From Sporosarcina sp. P2 (lineage in GTDB: Bacteria; Bacillota; Bacilli; Bacillales_A; Planococcaceae): DNA of 64,000 nucleotides. A program made the position numbers and the translations under genes. The stretch spans positions 62,001 to 126,000 of the forward strand of contig NZ_PDYY01000001.1 in assembly GCF_002743255.1 (NCBI RefSeq). The letters are read 5' to 3'. Shown piece by piece: positions 54,481 through 63,480 of the stretch (positions within the stretch are counted from its first letter, which is position 1; each line of letters opens with the position of its first letter). The notes under the pieces were generated by a model. That model saw only the letters and a list, made by a program, of their open reading frames with translations. It did not search any database and was not told the origin of the DNA.

Positions 54481-54520
54481 AACAGCCAGCTTCCTATAAA
54501 AGGATGCTGGCTGTTCGTGT
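54481..54520. terminator. Terminator between pst and trhO
   Basis: AACAGCCAGC (54481-54490) and GCTGGCTGTT (54506-54515), a perfect 10-bp stem between convergent genes; T runs are short on both strands. Confidence 0.65.
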
Positions 54521-54521
54521 A

Positions 54522-55496
54522 TTAAGAAATGGTTTCATGAGCACGTGATGCTGTAGTTTTGGCCATTCGTGCGTCGTATTCATCCACTGTCATATCGTGT
54601 TCAACAAAATAACGGTTACGAGGGTGTGTGCGGCAGTCGTCTGAACAACTGCGCATATAGAAATGTTCATTCTCTTCTGAGCATAGAATTTTTGCATTAC
54701 ACTCAGGATTTGCACAGTTTACATAGCGTTCACAAGGTGTGCCGTCAAAATGGTCGCGTCCTACGATGACGTGCTCTACTTGGTTGATCGGAACTGCGAT
54801 ACGCTCATCGAATACGTAGCATTGACCGTCCCATAACTGTCCTTTTGCTTTAGGGTCTTTACCGTAAGAAACGATACCGCCGTGCAAATGTGCTACATCT
54901 TCAAATCCTTCACGTTTCAACCAGCCAGTGAACTTCTCACAACGAATCCCGCCCGTACAATATGCAAGAATTTTCTTGCCTTCAAGCTGTTCTTTGTTTT
55001 CCATTACCCATTCAGGAAGATCACGGAAGTTTTCGACATCCGGGCGTATTGCACCACGGAAATGACCTAGGTCATACTCATAATCATTACGAGCATCCAA
55101 AACAACAGTGTTCTCATCTTGCATTTGTTTTAAGAACTCTTCAGGCTCCAAATATTCACCTGTAAGTTCTAAGGGATTGACATCTTCAGGTAAGCTGAGA
55201 TTGACAATCTCTGGACGGAAGCGAACGTGCATTTTTTTGAATGCGTGACCGTCTGTTTCATCAATTTTAAACCACACATCAGCAAAACGTGGATCAGCTT
55301 TCATATGCTCCATATACGCATCCGTTTGTTCGATTGTTCCTGAACAAGTACCGTTGATGCCTTCTGCACCGACAAGAATACGTCCTTTTAATCCAGTTTG
55401 TTTACAGAATTCCAAATGTGAAGCCGCAAACTCTTCAGGCTCCTCGATTGTTACATACTTATAAAACAATAATACCCGATAGTCTTTCTTTTCCAT
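54522..55496 (-). CDS. trhO: tRNA uridine(34) hydroxylase TrhO (rhodanese-like)
   Basis: 324 residues from the ATG at 55496 ([19 protein letters not shown]) after GAAGGCGG. Structure: N-terminal domain (1-110, [14 protein letters not shown]), rhodanese domain (115-225) with the active-site loop [12 protein letters not shown], and a C-terminal cysteine cluster ([18 protein letters not shown], then CSDDC). The family makes 5-hydroxyuridine at tRNA position 34. Similar to B. subtilis YbfQ. The long upstream frame includes the leader and is not coding. Confidence 0.9.
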   Translation of the reverse strand: MEKKDYRVLLFYKYVTIEEPEEFAASHLEFCKQTGLKGRILVGAEGINGTCSGTIEQTDAYMEHMKADPRFADVWFKIDETDGHAFKKMHVRFRPEIVNLSLPEDVNPLELTGEYLEPEEFLKQMQDENTVVLDARNDYEYDLGHFRGAIRPDVENFRDLPEWVMENKEQLEGKKILAYCTGGIRCEKFTGWLKREGFEDVAHLHGGIVSYGKDPKAKGQLWDGQCYVFDERIAVPINQVEHVIVGRDHFDGTPCERYVNCANPECNAKILCSEENEHFYMRSCSDDCRTHPRNRYFVEHDMTVDEYDARMAKTTASRAHETIS

Positions 55497-55607
55497 GTAA
55501 ATTACCGCCTTCTGTTTGATCTTTGCAATAGACAACAGCCGAGATCGGTGTGTACAAAGGGATAGTGTGTCCCTTGAACCCGAATTTGCAAGAATCGGGC
55601 CCAGAAT

Positions 55608-55613
55608 AGTATA
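55608..55613 (-). promoter_or_regulatory. -10 of trhO
   Basis: On the minus strand TGCTATACT, a consensus -10 with TG extension. No good -35. The leader of about 110 bases includes a small hairpin with CCCGA and TCGGG arms. Confidence 0.5.
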
Positions 55614-55699
55614 GCATAATTTCATTTTCGAGAAAAGGATTCAAAAAGCTATTTCACATAAAAATCTTTTTTAAAGGCAACACACCACTACACACAATG

Positions 55700-55727
55700 T
55701 TGTATCATCATGGATTTGTTGTATACT
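55700..55727 (+). promoter_or_regulatory. Promoter of the deacetylase gene
   Basis: TTGTAT (55700-55705), a 16-base spacer and TATACT (55722-55727). A leader of about 165 bases precedes the gene; I see no conserved structure in it. Confidence 0.6.
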
Positions 55728-55898
55728 AGGAGATGGAAAAACCTTCATATAATTCAATTGAAATTAAAGGTAGCAGATTGTAAAATATTAAGGTGGAATA
55801 CAGAATACTTTTGGAACGTAAAGGGTATAGTAATCCTATTGCTAGTAAACTTTAATTTATCATCCATGCTGGCGAGTGTGTAGTAAAGGAGTCCTTTC

Positions 55899-57275
55899 AT
55901 GAAAGATACAAATAAAAGACGTCGATCATCATGGATCGATAGTGCATTGATCATCACGATCATCACTTTACTATCTATTACGCTACTATTAATAGTGAAT
56001 GTAATGAAGACTAAAGATACCACCTCTCCTAAACACGTAACACATGAAATTATACCTGCGCCAAAACAAGAAGTGTCGGTTGAGTCGATTATATCGCCGT
56101 ATCCAGGTATTAAAATGTTTACGGAGATACCTAAAGACTCACAGTATCCTTTTACCATTCGTTATCCTCAAACAGAATACGATGGCTTTAATAAGCAAGT
56201 GTTAGACTATGTAGATCAATTGAAAACAACCTATGCCAATGAACAACAAGAGGAAAATAGAGTGTCCAAGTTAGATGTATCTTTTGAAACGCTTCAGCAC
56301 CTTTCGGGAAACTATTCTTTTGTTATGCGTGCTGTTACGTACTTTGCTGATCAAGATAGTCAAATGAAGATACAAACATTTCATATCAATCCTGAAACAG
56401 GAGATGAACTCAAGATTGAAGATATTGTGGATCATAATCTGGAAAAGCTAAAACGAATGGCGAGTGTAGTGCGTGATGAAATCCATCATAGTCCTTTGCT
56501 AGAAGGCGATGTGATTAAGGAAAGTGTATGGCAACCTACTGAACCTATGTGGGTAAACTATCGCAACTATGCCTTAACAGATGATTCATTATTTCTATAC
56601 TTTGGGACAGGTGAATTTACAAAAAGGCAAGCTGGACCGGCAACTGTGGAAATCCCACTACGAAAATTGAATCCATTCCTAGCAAAGGAATTTCAAGTTG
56701 CAACTGATGACACTAAAAAGGAAAAGACTATTGCTTTGACGTTTGATGATGGTCCCGATCCAGTTTATACACTAAGAATTTTGGAGACACTTAAGAAATA
56801 TAACGCAAAAGCTACCTTTTTTATGCTCGGCAACAGAGTTCATTCATATCCTTCAATTGCTAAGAAAGTGGCAGAAGCTGGGCATGAGATAGGTAACCAC
56901 TCATGGAATCATCCTACCTTGACGGAGCTTACTGACGTGGCACTTCAAAGTGAAGTGAAAGGGACTTCCGATATCATTGAAGCGATCATCGGACACCCAG
57001 CAACTGTTTTCAGACCTCCATATGGTGCTGTAGATGATCGCGTACGGGAAAGCACGAAATTACCTGTCGTTTTATGGAATGTGGATACATTGGACTGGGA
57101 TCATCATGACCCCGAACTGATATTAGAACATGTTGCACAAGATGCGCGTGCAGGCAGTATAATTTTAATGCATGATATTCATGAATCAACTGCAGATGGT
57201 CTGGATGCGGTACTTGAAAATCTGCAGTCTCAAGGCTATAAATTCGTGACAGTATCTGAAATGGATAATTATTAA
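55899..57275 (+). CDS. PdaC-like polysaccharide deacetylase, membrane-anchored
   Basis: 458 residues: cytoplasmic start KDTNKRRRSSW, membrane helix about 18-36 (LIITIITLLSITLLLIVNV), DUF3298-like region (about 60-250), and a NodB deacetylase domain (about 270-450). NodB motifs: TFDDGPDP (catalytic Asp and metal Asp), GNHSWNHP (metal histidines), FRPPYGAVDDRVR, LWNVDTLDWDH and ILMHDIHE. Architecture and size match B. subtilis PdaC, which de-N-acetylates peptidoglycan. Acts outside the membrane. ATG after AAAGGAGTCCTTTC. Confidence 0.9.
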   Translation: MKDTNKRRRSSWIDSALIITIITLLSITLLLIVNVMKTKDTTSPKHVTHEIIPAPKQEVSVESIISPYPGIKMFTEIPKDSQYPFTIRYPQTEYDGFNKQVLDYVDQLKTTYANEQQEENRVSKLDVSFETLQHLSGNYSFVMRAVTYFADQDSQMKIQTFHINPETGDELKIEDIVDHNLEKLKRMASVVRDEIHHSPLLEGDVIKESVWQPTEPMWVNYRNYALTDDSLFLYFGTGEFTKRQAGPATVEIPLRKLNPFLAKEFQVATDDTKKEKTIALTFDDGPDPVYTLRILETLKKYNAKATFFMLGNRVHSYPSIAKKVAEAGHEIGNHSWNHPTLTELTDVALQSEVKGTSDIIEAIIGHPATVFRPPYGAVDDRVRESTKLPVVLWNVDTLDWDHHDPELILEHVAQDARAGSIILMHDIHESTADGLDAVLENLQSQGYKFVTVSEMDNY

Positions 57276-57279
57276 TGAG

Positions 57280-57326
57280 AAGTTGTTCCATTGTTTTTGT
57301 CTAACAATGGAACAACTTTTGTTTTG
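57280..57326 (+). terminator. Terminator of the deacetylase gene
   Basis: AAGTTGTTCCATTGTT (57280-57295) pairs perfectly with AACAATGGAACAACTT (57303-57318); TTTTGTTTT follows. Confidence 0.9.
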
Positions 57327-57467
57327 TACAGTCCTATTGATAGACAGAAATTTATATTCTGTCCAAATAGCTGTAACATATAGGGAAAATAAATAATGGT
57401 GAACTGTAATTAGTGCAGCACAGCATGATATACTATACGGAATGAAATCATTGGAGGAACAACGAGC

Positions 57468-58283
57468 ATGGAATGGAGAAATTTATACCGCGGTTTTTTG
57501 ATGGGCATCAGTGATCTGGTTCCCGGAGTAAGTGGCGGAACGATTGCATTTATATTAGGCATCTACGATCAGTTGCTGATTTCAATAAGCGGATTTTTTA
57601 GTAAGGACTGGAAGAGACATATTGGTTTCCTCATTCCGCTTGGTATCGGAATGGGTGCGACGATCATTCTATTCAGTAAAGTTATTTCATATTTACTAAA
57701 GCACTATCACGAACCTACCCAATACTTATTTTTAGGGTTAATTGTTGGTGTCATTCCATTTGTTTCAAAGCAAGCGGGACTGAGAACGAACTTTAAATTC
57801 CGTCATATTGTTTTGATGGTAATAGTGGCAGCGGCATTAGCTTCTACCGCTTTTATGAACCCTATTGATCCTATATCTATTACCCATCTAACAGTGAAGA
57901 ATACCATCATTCTTTTCTTATCGGGATGGGCAGGTAGTATGGCGATGCTGTTGCCAGGTATTAGTGGGTCTTTCATTTTACTGTTACTAGGCGTTTATGC
58001 GACAGTCATTACGGCTATTTCAGACTTTAATATACCGATTATTATCGCAACAGGTTGTGGTATCGTTGTTGGGTTTATAATCAGCAGTAAACTAATACGC
58101 TACCTTCTTTCTAATTTCCATACTGGAATGTTTGCCGTAATTATAGGATTAATCATCGGGTCGGTCTTTGTGATTTATCCAGGCATGCCTGAAAGTGGTA
58201 CGCCATTTGTCATGAGTGTTATTGCGGTTGTTCTTGGCCTTTTGATTGCTAATATATTAAATGGCGTAGGCGATAAAGCGTAG
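57468..58283 (+). CDS. DUF368 protein, undecaprenyl phosphate translocase (PopT-like)
   Basis: A 271-residue polytopic membrane protein of DUF368, about eight helices. Two glycine-rich repeats with the family pattern: SDLVPGVSGGTIAFILGIYD near residue 16 and MLLPGISGSFILLLLGVY near 165. Members (PopT) have been linked to return of undecaprenyl phosphate across the membrane, needed for wall polymer synthesis. Beside a peptidoglycan deacetylase this makes sense, though the genes are separately terminated. ATG after GGAGGAACAACGAGC. Confidence 0.85.
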   Translation: MEWRNLYRGFLMGISDLVPGVSGGTIAFILGIYDQLLISISGFFSKDWKRHIGFLIPLGIGMGATIILFSKVISYLLKHYHEPTQYLFLGLIVGVIPFVSKQAGLRTNFKFRHIVLMVIVAAALASTAFMNPIDPISITHLTVKNTIILFLSGWAGSMAMLLPGISGSFILLLLGVYATVITAISDFNIPIIIATGCGIVVGFIISSKLIRYLLSNFHTGMFAVIIGLIIGSVFVIYPGMPESGTPFVMSVIAVVLGLLIANILNGVGDKA

Positions 58284-58288
58284 AATGC

Positions 58289-58322
58289 AAAAGCCGCTTG
58301 GGGAATTCCTCAAGCGGCTTTT
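58289..58322. terminator. Bidirectional terminator between DUF368 and catalase genes
   Basis: AAAAGCCGCTTG (58289-58300) pairs perfectly with CAAGCGGCTTTT (58311-58322); T runs on both strands. Confidence 0.88.
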
Positions 58323-58331
58323 CATATGGTT

Positions 58332-59837
58332 TTATTCTTCTACTATCGTTGTTGTATTTTCTATATCTACATCTGCCATGGGAATATCCAATGCTTTCGC
58401 TACACCTTCACCGTATTTCGGATCTGCCAGGTAGCAGTGACGGATATGCTTGATTTTAATCTCTTTCGGTGCGTCACCCATATTTCGTGCAGTATTCTCG
58501 AACAGACGCTGCTGCTCCTCGAGGTTCAAAATATTGAATAACTTACCAGGCTGTGTAAAGTAGTCATCGTCGTCTTCACGGAAGTCCCAGTGGTCTGCGT
58601 CGCCATGAATTTTTAGTGGCGGCTCTTTAAAGTCTGGCTGCTCTTGCCATTCACCATAGCTGTTTGGTTCATAGTGAAGAGTAGAACCTTTATTACCGTC
58701 AACGCGCATTGCCCCATCACGGTGGAAGCTGTGGAACGGACATTTTGGTGCGTTGACGGGAATCTGATGATGATTGACACCTAAACGGTAACGTTGCGCA
58801 TCGCCATAAGAGAACAGACGGGCTTGCAACATTTTATCAGGTGAGAACCCAATGCCTGGAACGACCGCGGCTGGTGTAAACGCAGCTTGCTCTACTTCAG
58901 CAAAGTAGTTTTCAGGGTTGCGGTTCAATTCGAATTCACCGACTTCAATTAAAGGGAAGTCCTTTTTATACCAAACTTTTGTTAAATCGAATGGATTATA
59001 CGGCATTTCCATTGCTTCTTCTTCTGTCATAACTTGAATGTACATTTTCCACTTAGGGAAATTGCCATTGTCAATGTTACTCAGCAAATCGCGTTGAGAA
59101 CTTTCACGATCCGTTGCAACAGTCGCTGCAGCTTCTTCATCTGTCATATTTTGGATACCTTGCTGGGAACGGAAATGGAACTTAACCCAGTGACGTTCAT
59201 TGTTTTCATTGATCATACTGAATGTATGGCTACTAAATCCATGCATTTCGCGGTATGAACGGGGAATACCTCGGTCGCTCATTAAGATCGTGATCTGGTG
59301 GAGTGCTTCAGGAAGTCCAGTCCAGAAATCCCAGTTGTTTGTTGCGCTGCGCATGTTTGTACGTGGATCACGTTTGACTGCGTGATTCAAGTCTGGGAAT
59401 TGCAAAGGATCGCGGAAGAAGAATACAGGTGTATTATTTCCGACCATATCCCAGTTTCCTTCTTCAGTATAGAACTTCAAAGAAAAACCGCGGATGTCGC
59501 GCTCTGCATCGGCTGCACCACGTTCGCCTGCAACTGTCGAGAAGCGTGCGAACATCTCCGTCTGTTTACCAATCTCGGAAAATAACTTTGCTTTCGTATA
59601 CTTTGTAATATCATGCGTTACAGTGAAGGTGCCGTATGCTCCAGACCCTTTTGCATGCATACGACGCTCAGGAATAACTTCGCGATCAAAATGTGCTAAT
59701 TTTTCAAGTAACCATACATCTTGTAATAGAAGGGGACCTCTTGGACCAGCGGACATAGAGTTTTGATTATCAACTACTGGTGCTCCCGCAGCCGTTGTCA
59801 ATTTTCTTTTTTGAGAATTATTATCATTATTAGTCAA
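58332..59837 (-). CDS. katA: Monofunctional haem catalase
   Basis: 501 residues, small-subunit clade. Breaks hydrogen peroxide to water and oxygen. Active site: His in [14 protein letters not shown] (near residue 60), Asn in [12 protein letters not shown], proximal haem Tyr in [14 protein letters not shown] (near 344). Also [15 protein letters not shown] at the start. ATG after TGAGGAGGAATGTATTTTG. The PerR box upstream makes peroxide induction likely, as with B. subtilis katA. Confidence 0.96.
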   Translation of the reverse strand: MTNNDNNSQKRKLTTAAGAPVVDNQNSMSAGPRGPLLLQDVWLLEKLAHFDREVIPERRMHAKGSGAYGTFTVTHDITKYTKAKLFSEIGKQTEMFARFSTVAGERGAADAERDIRGFSLKFYTEEGNWDMVGNNTPVFFFRDPLQFPDLNHAVKRDPRTNMRSATNNWDFWTGLPEALHQITILMSDRGIPRSYREMHGFSSHTFSMINENNERHWVKFHFRSQQGIQNMTDEEAAATVATDRESSQRDLLSNIDNGNFPKWKMYIQVMTEEEAMEMPYNPFDLTKVWYKKDFPLIEVGEFELNRNPENYFAEVEQAAFTPAAVVPGIGFSPDKMLQARLFSYGDAQRYRLGVNHHQIPVNAPKCPFHSFHRDGAMRVDGNKGSTLHYEPNSYGEWQEQPDFKEPPLKIHGDADHWDFREDDDDYFTQPGKLFNILNLEEQQRLFENTARNMGDAPKEIKIKHIRHCYLADPKYGEGVAKALDIPMADVDIENTTTIVEE

Positions 59838-59916
59838 AATACATTCCTCCTCAGTTGTTGGTTTGCAAACTATGAATATAATTGTATCAAAGCCTAATAT
59901 TAAAAGAAAGGTTTAT

Positions 59917-59931
59917 TTATAATTATTATAA
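59917..59931. promoter_or_regulatory. PerR box of katA
   Basis: TTATAATTATTATAA is the exact 7-1-7 PerR consensus, a perfect palindrome. It is 80 bases before the katA ATG. Confidence 0.88.
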
Positions 59932-59933
59932 AC

Positions 59934-59948
59934 TAATAATCATTATTA
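59934..59948. promoter_or_regulatory. Second Fur/PerR-type palindrome
   Basis: TAATAATCATTATTA is a perfect 7-1-7 palindrome, matching both the PerR and the Fur (TGATAATNATTATCA) consensus at 13 of 15 positions. It begins 3 bases after the first box. Confidence 0.6.
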
Positions 59949-60091
59949 ATAGGTACAGGTTATTATGTACTGTATATTCATCATAATTTGTTGCCAACTA
60001 TTTGTCTAGAAATACGATTTAGATTAAGTATTATAGTAGAATGATGTATAATAATGATAGAAAAAGTTTCACGTAGAAAGGATATCAATAT

Positions 60092-60586
60092 ATGAGCACT
60101 ATGAAAAAGTGGTTTATTTATGCTATAGTACTAAGCTGTTTATCAATAGTGTTAGTCGCATGCAGCACGAAAGAACAAAGCGCAACGCCAGAAAAAACAC
60201 CTGAACCTTCTCCTGTCATTCTAGAACAAGAGGAAGTGATTGTGGCGGCTGTTGAAGATGAAGAGTTATATCAGAATGTCGTAAGTCAGCTGGAGCAGGC
60301 AGGTTTCACTGTAGGCGAACCCGCTGAAGCTGCGATTGATATGTTCAGAGCGGAAAGTGGCATGATCGTAACGATCAATGGGGATGCTTTACTTCCATTG
60401 CATCTCTATAAACTAGATCCATCTGACAAACGACTTGAAATAGTTGAAGAGACAGGAAATCTTCCTGTTTATATCGGCAGTAAGACAGAGCAGTTGGCCG
60501 TGATCAACGTAGATCACTTCATTATATATCTTCATAAAGGACATCCAGATTATGAGGAGATTGTGAAAGTAATAGATAACATCTGA
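60092..60586 (+). CDS. Putative lipoprotein of unknown function
   Basis: 164 residues: basic start MSTMKKWF, hydrophobic core and lipobox VLVACSTK (cysteine near residue 24), a linker with proline and glutamate (EKTPEPSPV), then a small domain of about 115 residues (ELYQNVVSQLEQAGFTVGEP ending near EEIVKVIDNI). I recognise no family. Probably anchored to the outer face of the membrane. ATG after GAAAGGATATCAAT; a second ATG at 60101 is possible. Single gene between katA and cyd. Confidence 0.8.
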   Translation: MSTMKKWFIYAIVLSCLSIVLVACSTKEQSATPEKTPEPSPVILEQEEVIVAAVEDEELYQNVVSQLEQAGFTVGEPAEAAIDMFRAESGMIVTINGDALLPLHLYKLDPSDKRLEIVEETGNLPVYIGSKTEQLAVINVDHFIIYLHKGHPDYEEIVKVIDNI

Positions 60587-60588
60587 TA

Positions 60589-60634
60589 AAACGACTTGCT
60601 TCCTACTAAAGGGGAGTAGGTCGTTTTTTTTGTA
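60589..60634 (+). terminator. Terminator of the lipoprotein gene
   Basis: A two-part stem: AAACGA with TCGTTT outside, CCTACT with AGTAGG inside, a bulge on the 5' side, then eight T. Confidence 0.75.
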
Positions 60635-60663
60635 TTTTCAAAGAATGCCATACGGTATAAGGA

Positions 60664-60990
60664 GCCATAGATTTTACAAAAGCTCATAGTAACGGCTTAA
60701 CTGCTCATAACTTTCGGCAACCGATCATAGTTCCTCCGCAATCGCTCAAAGGCACGTTACAATCGCTCATAGCTACTTCGCTCTATTATACTCGTCAACC
60801 GCTCATTTCCCCGACAATGAACGTCAATTGGCAAGTCCCCTTTACACCAGAAATCTCTGTCTACTACTTGTAAATCTAGTTAGAAATACCACTGAAACCC
60901 AGTCATACCGCACTCTTTTACGCGTTGTTACAAAGCCGCCATAACTTATAGACAATTTGGTCATAAGTTTGCAGATTTGTAACAGGAATA
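60664..60990. repeat. Degenerate tandem repeat of about 21 bases upstream of cydA
   Basis: Units starting with GCTCATAG or a close variant begin at 60682, 60703, 60723, 60744 and 60765 (spacing 21, 20, 21, 21), then 60801; related units (GCCATAAC, GTCATAAG) appear at 60938 and 60960. The end of units reads GCAATC or CAACC. No ORF spans it. The rest of this 484-base gap shows a 7-bp palindrome at 60997-61012. Confidence 0.6.
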
Positions 60991-61070
60991 TCGTACATAG
61001 TTCACGAACTATTTTTTGTTCTGCGTTATTCTAGGTAATAGAACCACAGTTCGAAAGGAGATTAACAAAA

Positions 61071-62477
61071 ATGATGGAAGAAGTCTTATTAGCGAGAATT
61101 CAATTCGCATCTACTACATTGTTCCATTTTATTTTCGTCCCTTTGTCCATCGGCCTGGCGCTGATTATCGCGATCATGCAAACGATGTATCTAGTGAAGA
61201 AAGATGAAATTTACTTAAAAATGACGAAGTTCTGGAGTGTTTTCTTTCTAATTAACTTCGCGATTGGTGTAGTGACCGGAATCATTCAAGAGTTTCAATT
61301 TGGAATGAACTGGTCCGCCTATTCTAGATTTGTTGGAGATATTTTTGGTGCTCCACTTGCTGTAGAAGCTCTATTGGCATTTTTCTTAGAATCTACATTT
61401 ATTGGAATTTGGATTTTCGGTTGGAATAAACTCCCGAAGAAATTACATTTAGCTTGTATTTGGTTAGTTTCTATCGGAACGGTCATGTCTGCATTCTGGA
61501 TATTGGCAGCCAACTCGTTCATGCAAAATCCAACAGGCTATGTATTACAAAATGGCCGTGCGGAAATGAATGATGTGGTAGCTTTGCTGACCAATGAAAA
61601 GTTATGGGTCGCGTTCCCGCATACGATTTTCGGAAGTTTCGCTACGGGTGCTTTCTTTGTAGTTGGTGTCAGCGCGTGGTATTTGATCAAGAAACGTCAT
61701 GTCGACTTCTTTAAAAAGTCTTTGGCGATTTCACTGGTCATCGGTATGTTATCAGGACTTGGAATTGCATTTACGGGTCACTCACAAGCTCAGTACTTGA
61801 TGCATGCACAACCAATGAAGATGGCTGCTGCAGAAGCGCTATGGGAAGATAGTGGTGATCCGGCCGCATGGACATTATTCGCAAAGATTGATGTGGAAAA
61901 TCGAGAGACAACTAAACGTATTGATATACCTTATATGTTGAGTTATTTAACATACAGTGAGTTTAAAGGGAAAGTGCAAGGTATGAACGCACTTGAACAA
62001 CAAATGATTGATAAGCATGGGGAAGGGGAATATCTTCCACCTGTCAAAACGACATTCTGGAGCTTCCGTATAATGGTTGTCACAGGTGGTACATTACTTG
62101 GATTAGGCGCACTTGGTTTGTTGCTGATGTTCCGAAAGAAAATTGTAGAATCCGTTTGGTTCCTACGACTTCTAGTAGTGGGGATCTTCCTACCGTTTAT
62201 TGGGAATTCATTTGGTTGGATTATGTCTGAAATGGGACGACAACCTTGGGTAGTAAACGGTTTAATGAAAACGGTTGACGGGATTTCACCCAATGTCTCA
62301 GCAGGCCAGATTCTGTTTTCACTTATTTCCTTTTCCACAATCTATACGATCCTCGGAATCATCATGGTCATATTGTTCGTGAAGTTCATCCAGCGAGGTC
62401 CGGATGAACAACCGGAAGAGGATGTATCGGCAACAGATCCGTTTGAAACAGGAGGTGCAGGACATGCCATTAAGTGA
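61071..62477 (+). CDS. cydA: Cytochrome bd ubiquinol/menaquinol oxidase subunit I
   Basis: 468 residues, about nine membrane helices. Carries the haems of the bd-type terminal oxidase that reduces oxygen with high affinity. Haem ligand His near residue 18 (TTLFHFIFVPLSIG), GRQPWVV (in MSEMGRQPW), FLESTFIGIW and LLAFFLEST. Short Q loop, as in Firmicutes. ATG after CGAAAGGAGATTAAC. It overlaps cydB by 14 bases. Confidence 0.95.
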   Translation: MMEEVLLARIQFASTTLFHFIFVPLSIGLALIIAIMQTMYLVKKDEIYLKMTKFWSVFFLINFAIGVVTGIIQEFQFGMNWSAYSRFVGDIFGAPLAVEALLAFFLESTFIGIWIFGWNKLPKKLHLACIWLVSIGTVMSAFWILAANSFMQNPTGYVLQNGRAEMNDVVALLTNEKLWVAFPHTIFGSFATGAFFVVGVSAWYLIKKRHVDFFKKSLAISLVIGMLSGLGIAFTGHSQAQYLMHAQPMKMAAAEALWEDSGDPAAWTLFAKIDVENRETTKRIDIPYMLSYLTYSEFKGKVQGMNALEQQMIDKHGEGEYLPPVKTTFWSFRIMVVTGGTLLGLGALGLLLMFRKKIVESVWFLRLLVVGIFLPFIGNSFGWIMSEMGRQPWVVNGLMKTVDGISPNVSAGQILFSLISFSTIYTILGIIMVILFVKFIQRGPDEQPEEDVSATDPFETGGAGHAIK

Positions 62478-63480
62478 TATTTGGTTTATATTAATCGCTG
62501 TCTTATTCATAGGATTTATCTTCCTAGAAGGATTCGATTTCGGTGTGGGAATGAGTACAAAGTTCCTGGCGCGTAATGATTTGGAAAAACGGGTCGTCAT
62601 GAATACAATCGGACCCGTTTGGGATGCTAATGAAGTATGGCTCATTACAGCGGGTGGTGCGATGTTCGCTGCATTCCCACACTGGTATGCCACCGCTTTT
62701 AGTGGATTCTATTTACCATTCGTCGTCTTATTGCTAGCCTTCATCATACGAGGGGTGGCATTCGAGTTTCGTAATAAAGTTGATTCGAAAGCTTGGGTCA
62801 AGACGTGGGACTGGGCGGTATTCATCGGTAGCATCTTACCACCTTTCCTATTTGGGGTATTCTTCACGAGTTTAATTCGTGGATTACCAATTGATGGAGA
62901 CATGAACATGTATGCGGGCTTTACCGATTTCGTAAATGTCTACACAGTGATTGGCGGCGTGACGTTTGTTTTGTTATCGTATCTGCATGGATTGCTGTTC
63001 ATCGGTTTGAAAACGGTAGGCGATTTACGTGAGCGGGCAAATACAGCAGCGCGTAAAGTGTATGCATTAACGGGTGTGTTTCTAGTACTGTTTATGATCT
63101 TCACGCATTTGGAGACAGATGCTCTTACAGATCATGGGGCTATTCTAATCCCGCTGTATAGTCTGGCCATCGTATTATACGGATTACTGTTCTTCTTCTT
63201 GAAAACGAAACGAGAAGGACTAAGTTTTACGATGACTGGTTTAGTATTGATCATTATCATGGCAAGCTTTTTCATCGCGCTATTCCCGAATGTGATGATC
63301 AGTTCACTGGATCCTGCATTTAATATGTCGATTGCAGATGCGGCTTCAGGAGACTATTCATTGAAAATCATGACGATCGTAGCGTTTACTATGGTGCCAA
63401 TCGTTTTGGCGTATACAATTTGGAGTTATTATGTGTTCCGTAAACGGTTGACAGGTGATAAGGAGCATCTAGAATACTAA
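62464..63480 (+). CDS. cydB: Cytochrome bd oxidase subunit II
   Basis: 338 residues from the ATG at 62464 (MPLSDIWFILIAVLFIG), after CAGGAGGTGCAG inside cydA; the frame extends 20 codons upstream without a site. About eight helices; characteristic EGFDFGVG, GPVWDANEVWLITAGGA, FPHWYAT. Second structural subunit of cytochrome bd. Its stop overlaps the cydD start (TAATG). Confidence 0.95.
   Translation: MPLSDIWFILIAVLFIGFIFLEGFDFGVGMSTKFLARNDLEKRVVMNTIGPVWDANEVWLITAGGAMFAAFPHWYATAFSGFYLPFVVLLLAFIIRGVAFEFRNKVDSKAWVKTWDWAVFIGSILPPFLFGVFFTSLIRGLPIDGDMNMYAGFTDFVNVYTVIGGVTFVLLSYLHGLLFIGLKTVGDLRERANTAARKVYALTGVFLVLFMIFTHLETDALTDHGAILIPLYSLAIVLYGLLFFFLKTKREGLSFTMTGLVLIIIMASFFIALFPNVMISSLDPAFNMSIADAASGDYSLKIMTIVAFTMVPIVLAYTIWSYYVFRKRLTGDKEHLEY

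Noticed and set aside
55733..55783. 16-codon leader peptide before the deacetylase
   Set aside because: ATG stands with no spacing from a possible AGGAG, and the peptide has no attenuator-like content.
60664..60990. CRISPR array
   Set aside because: Units are about 21 bases, contiguous and degenerate, with no unique spacers and no cas genes.
60940..61012. Rex operator before cydA
   Set aside because: The inverted repeats seen (AACTTAT/ATAAGTT and ATAGTTC/GAACTAT) do not fit TTGTGA...TCACAA.
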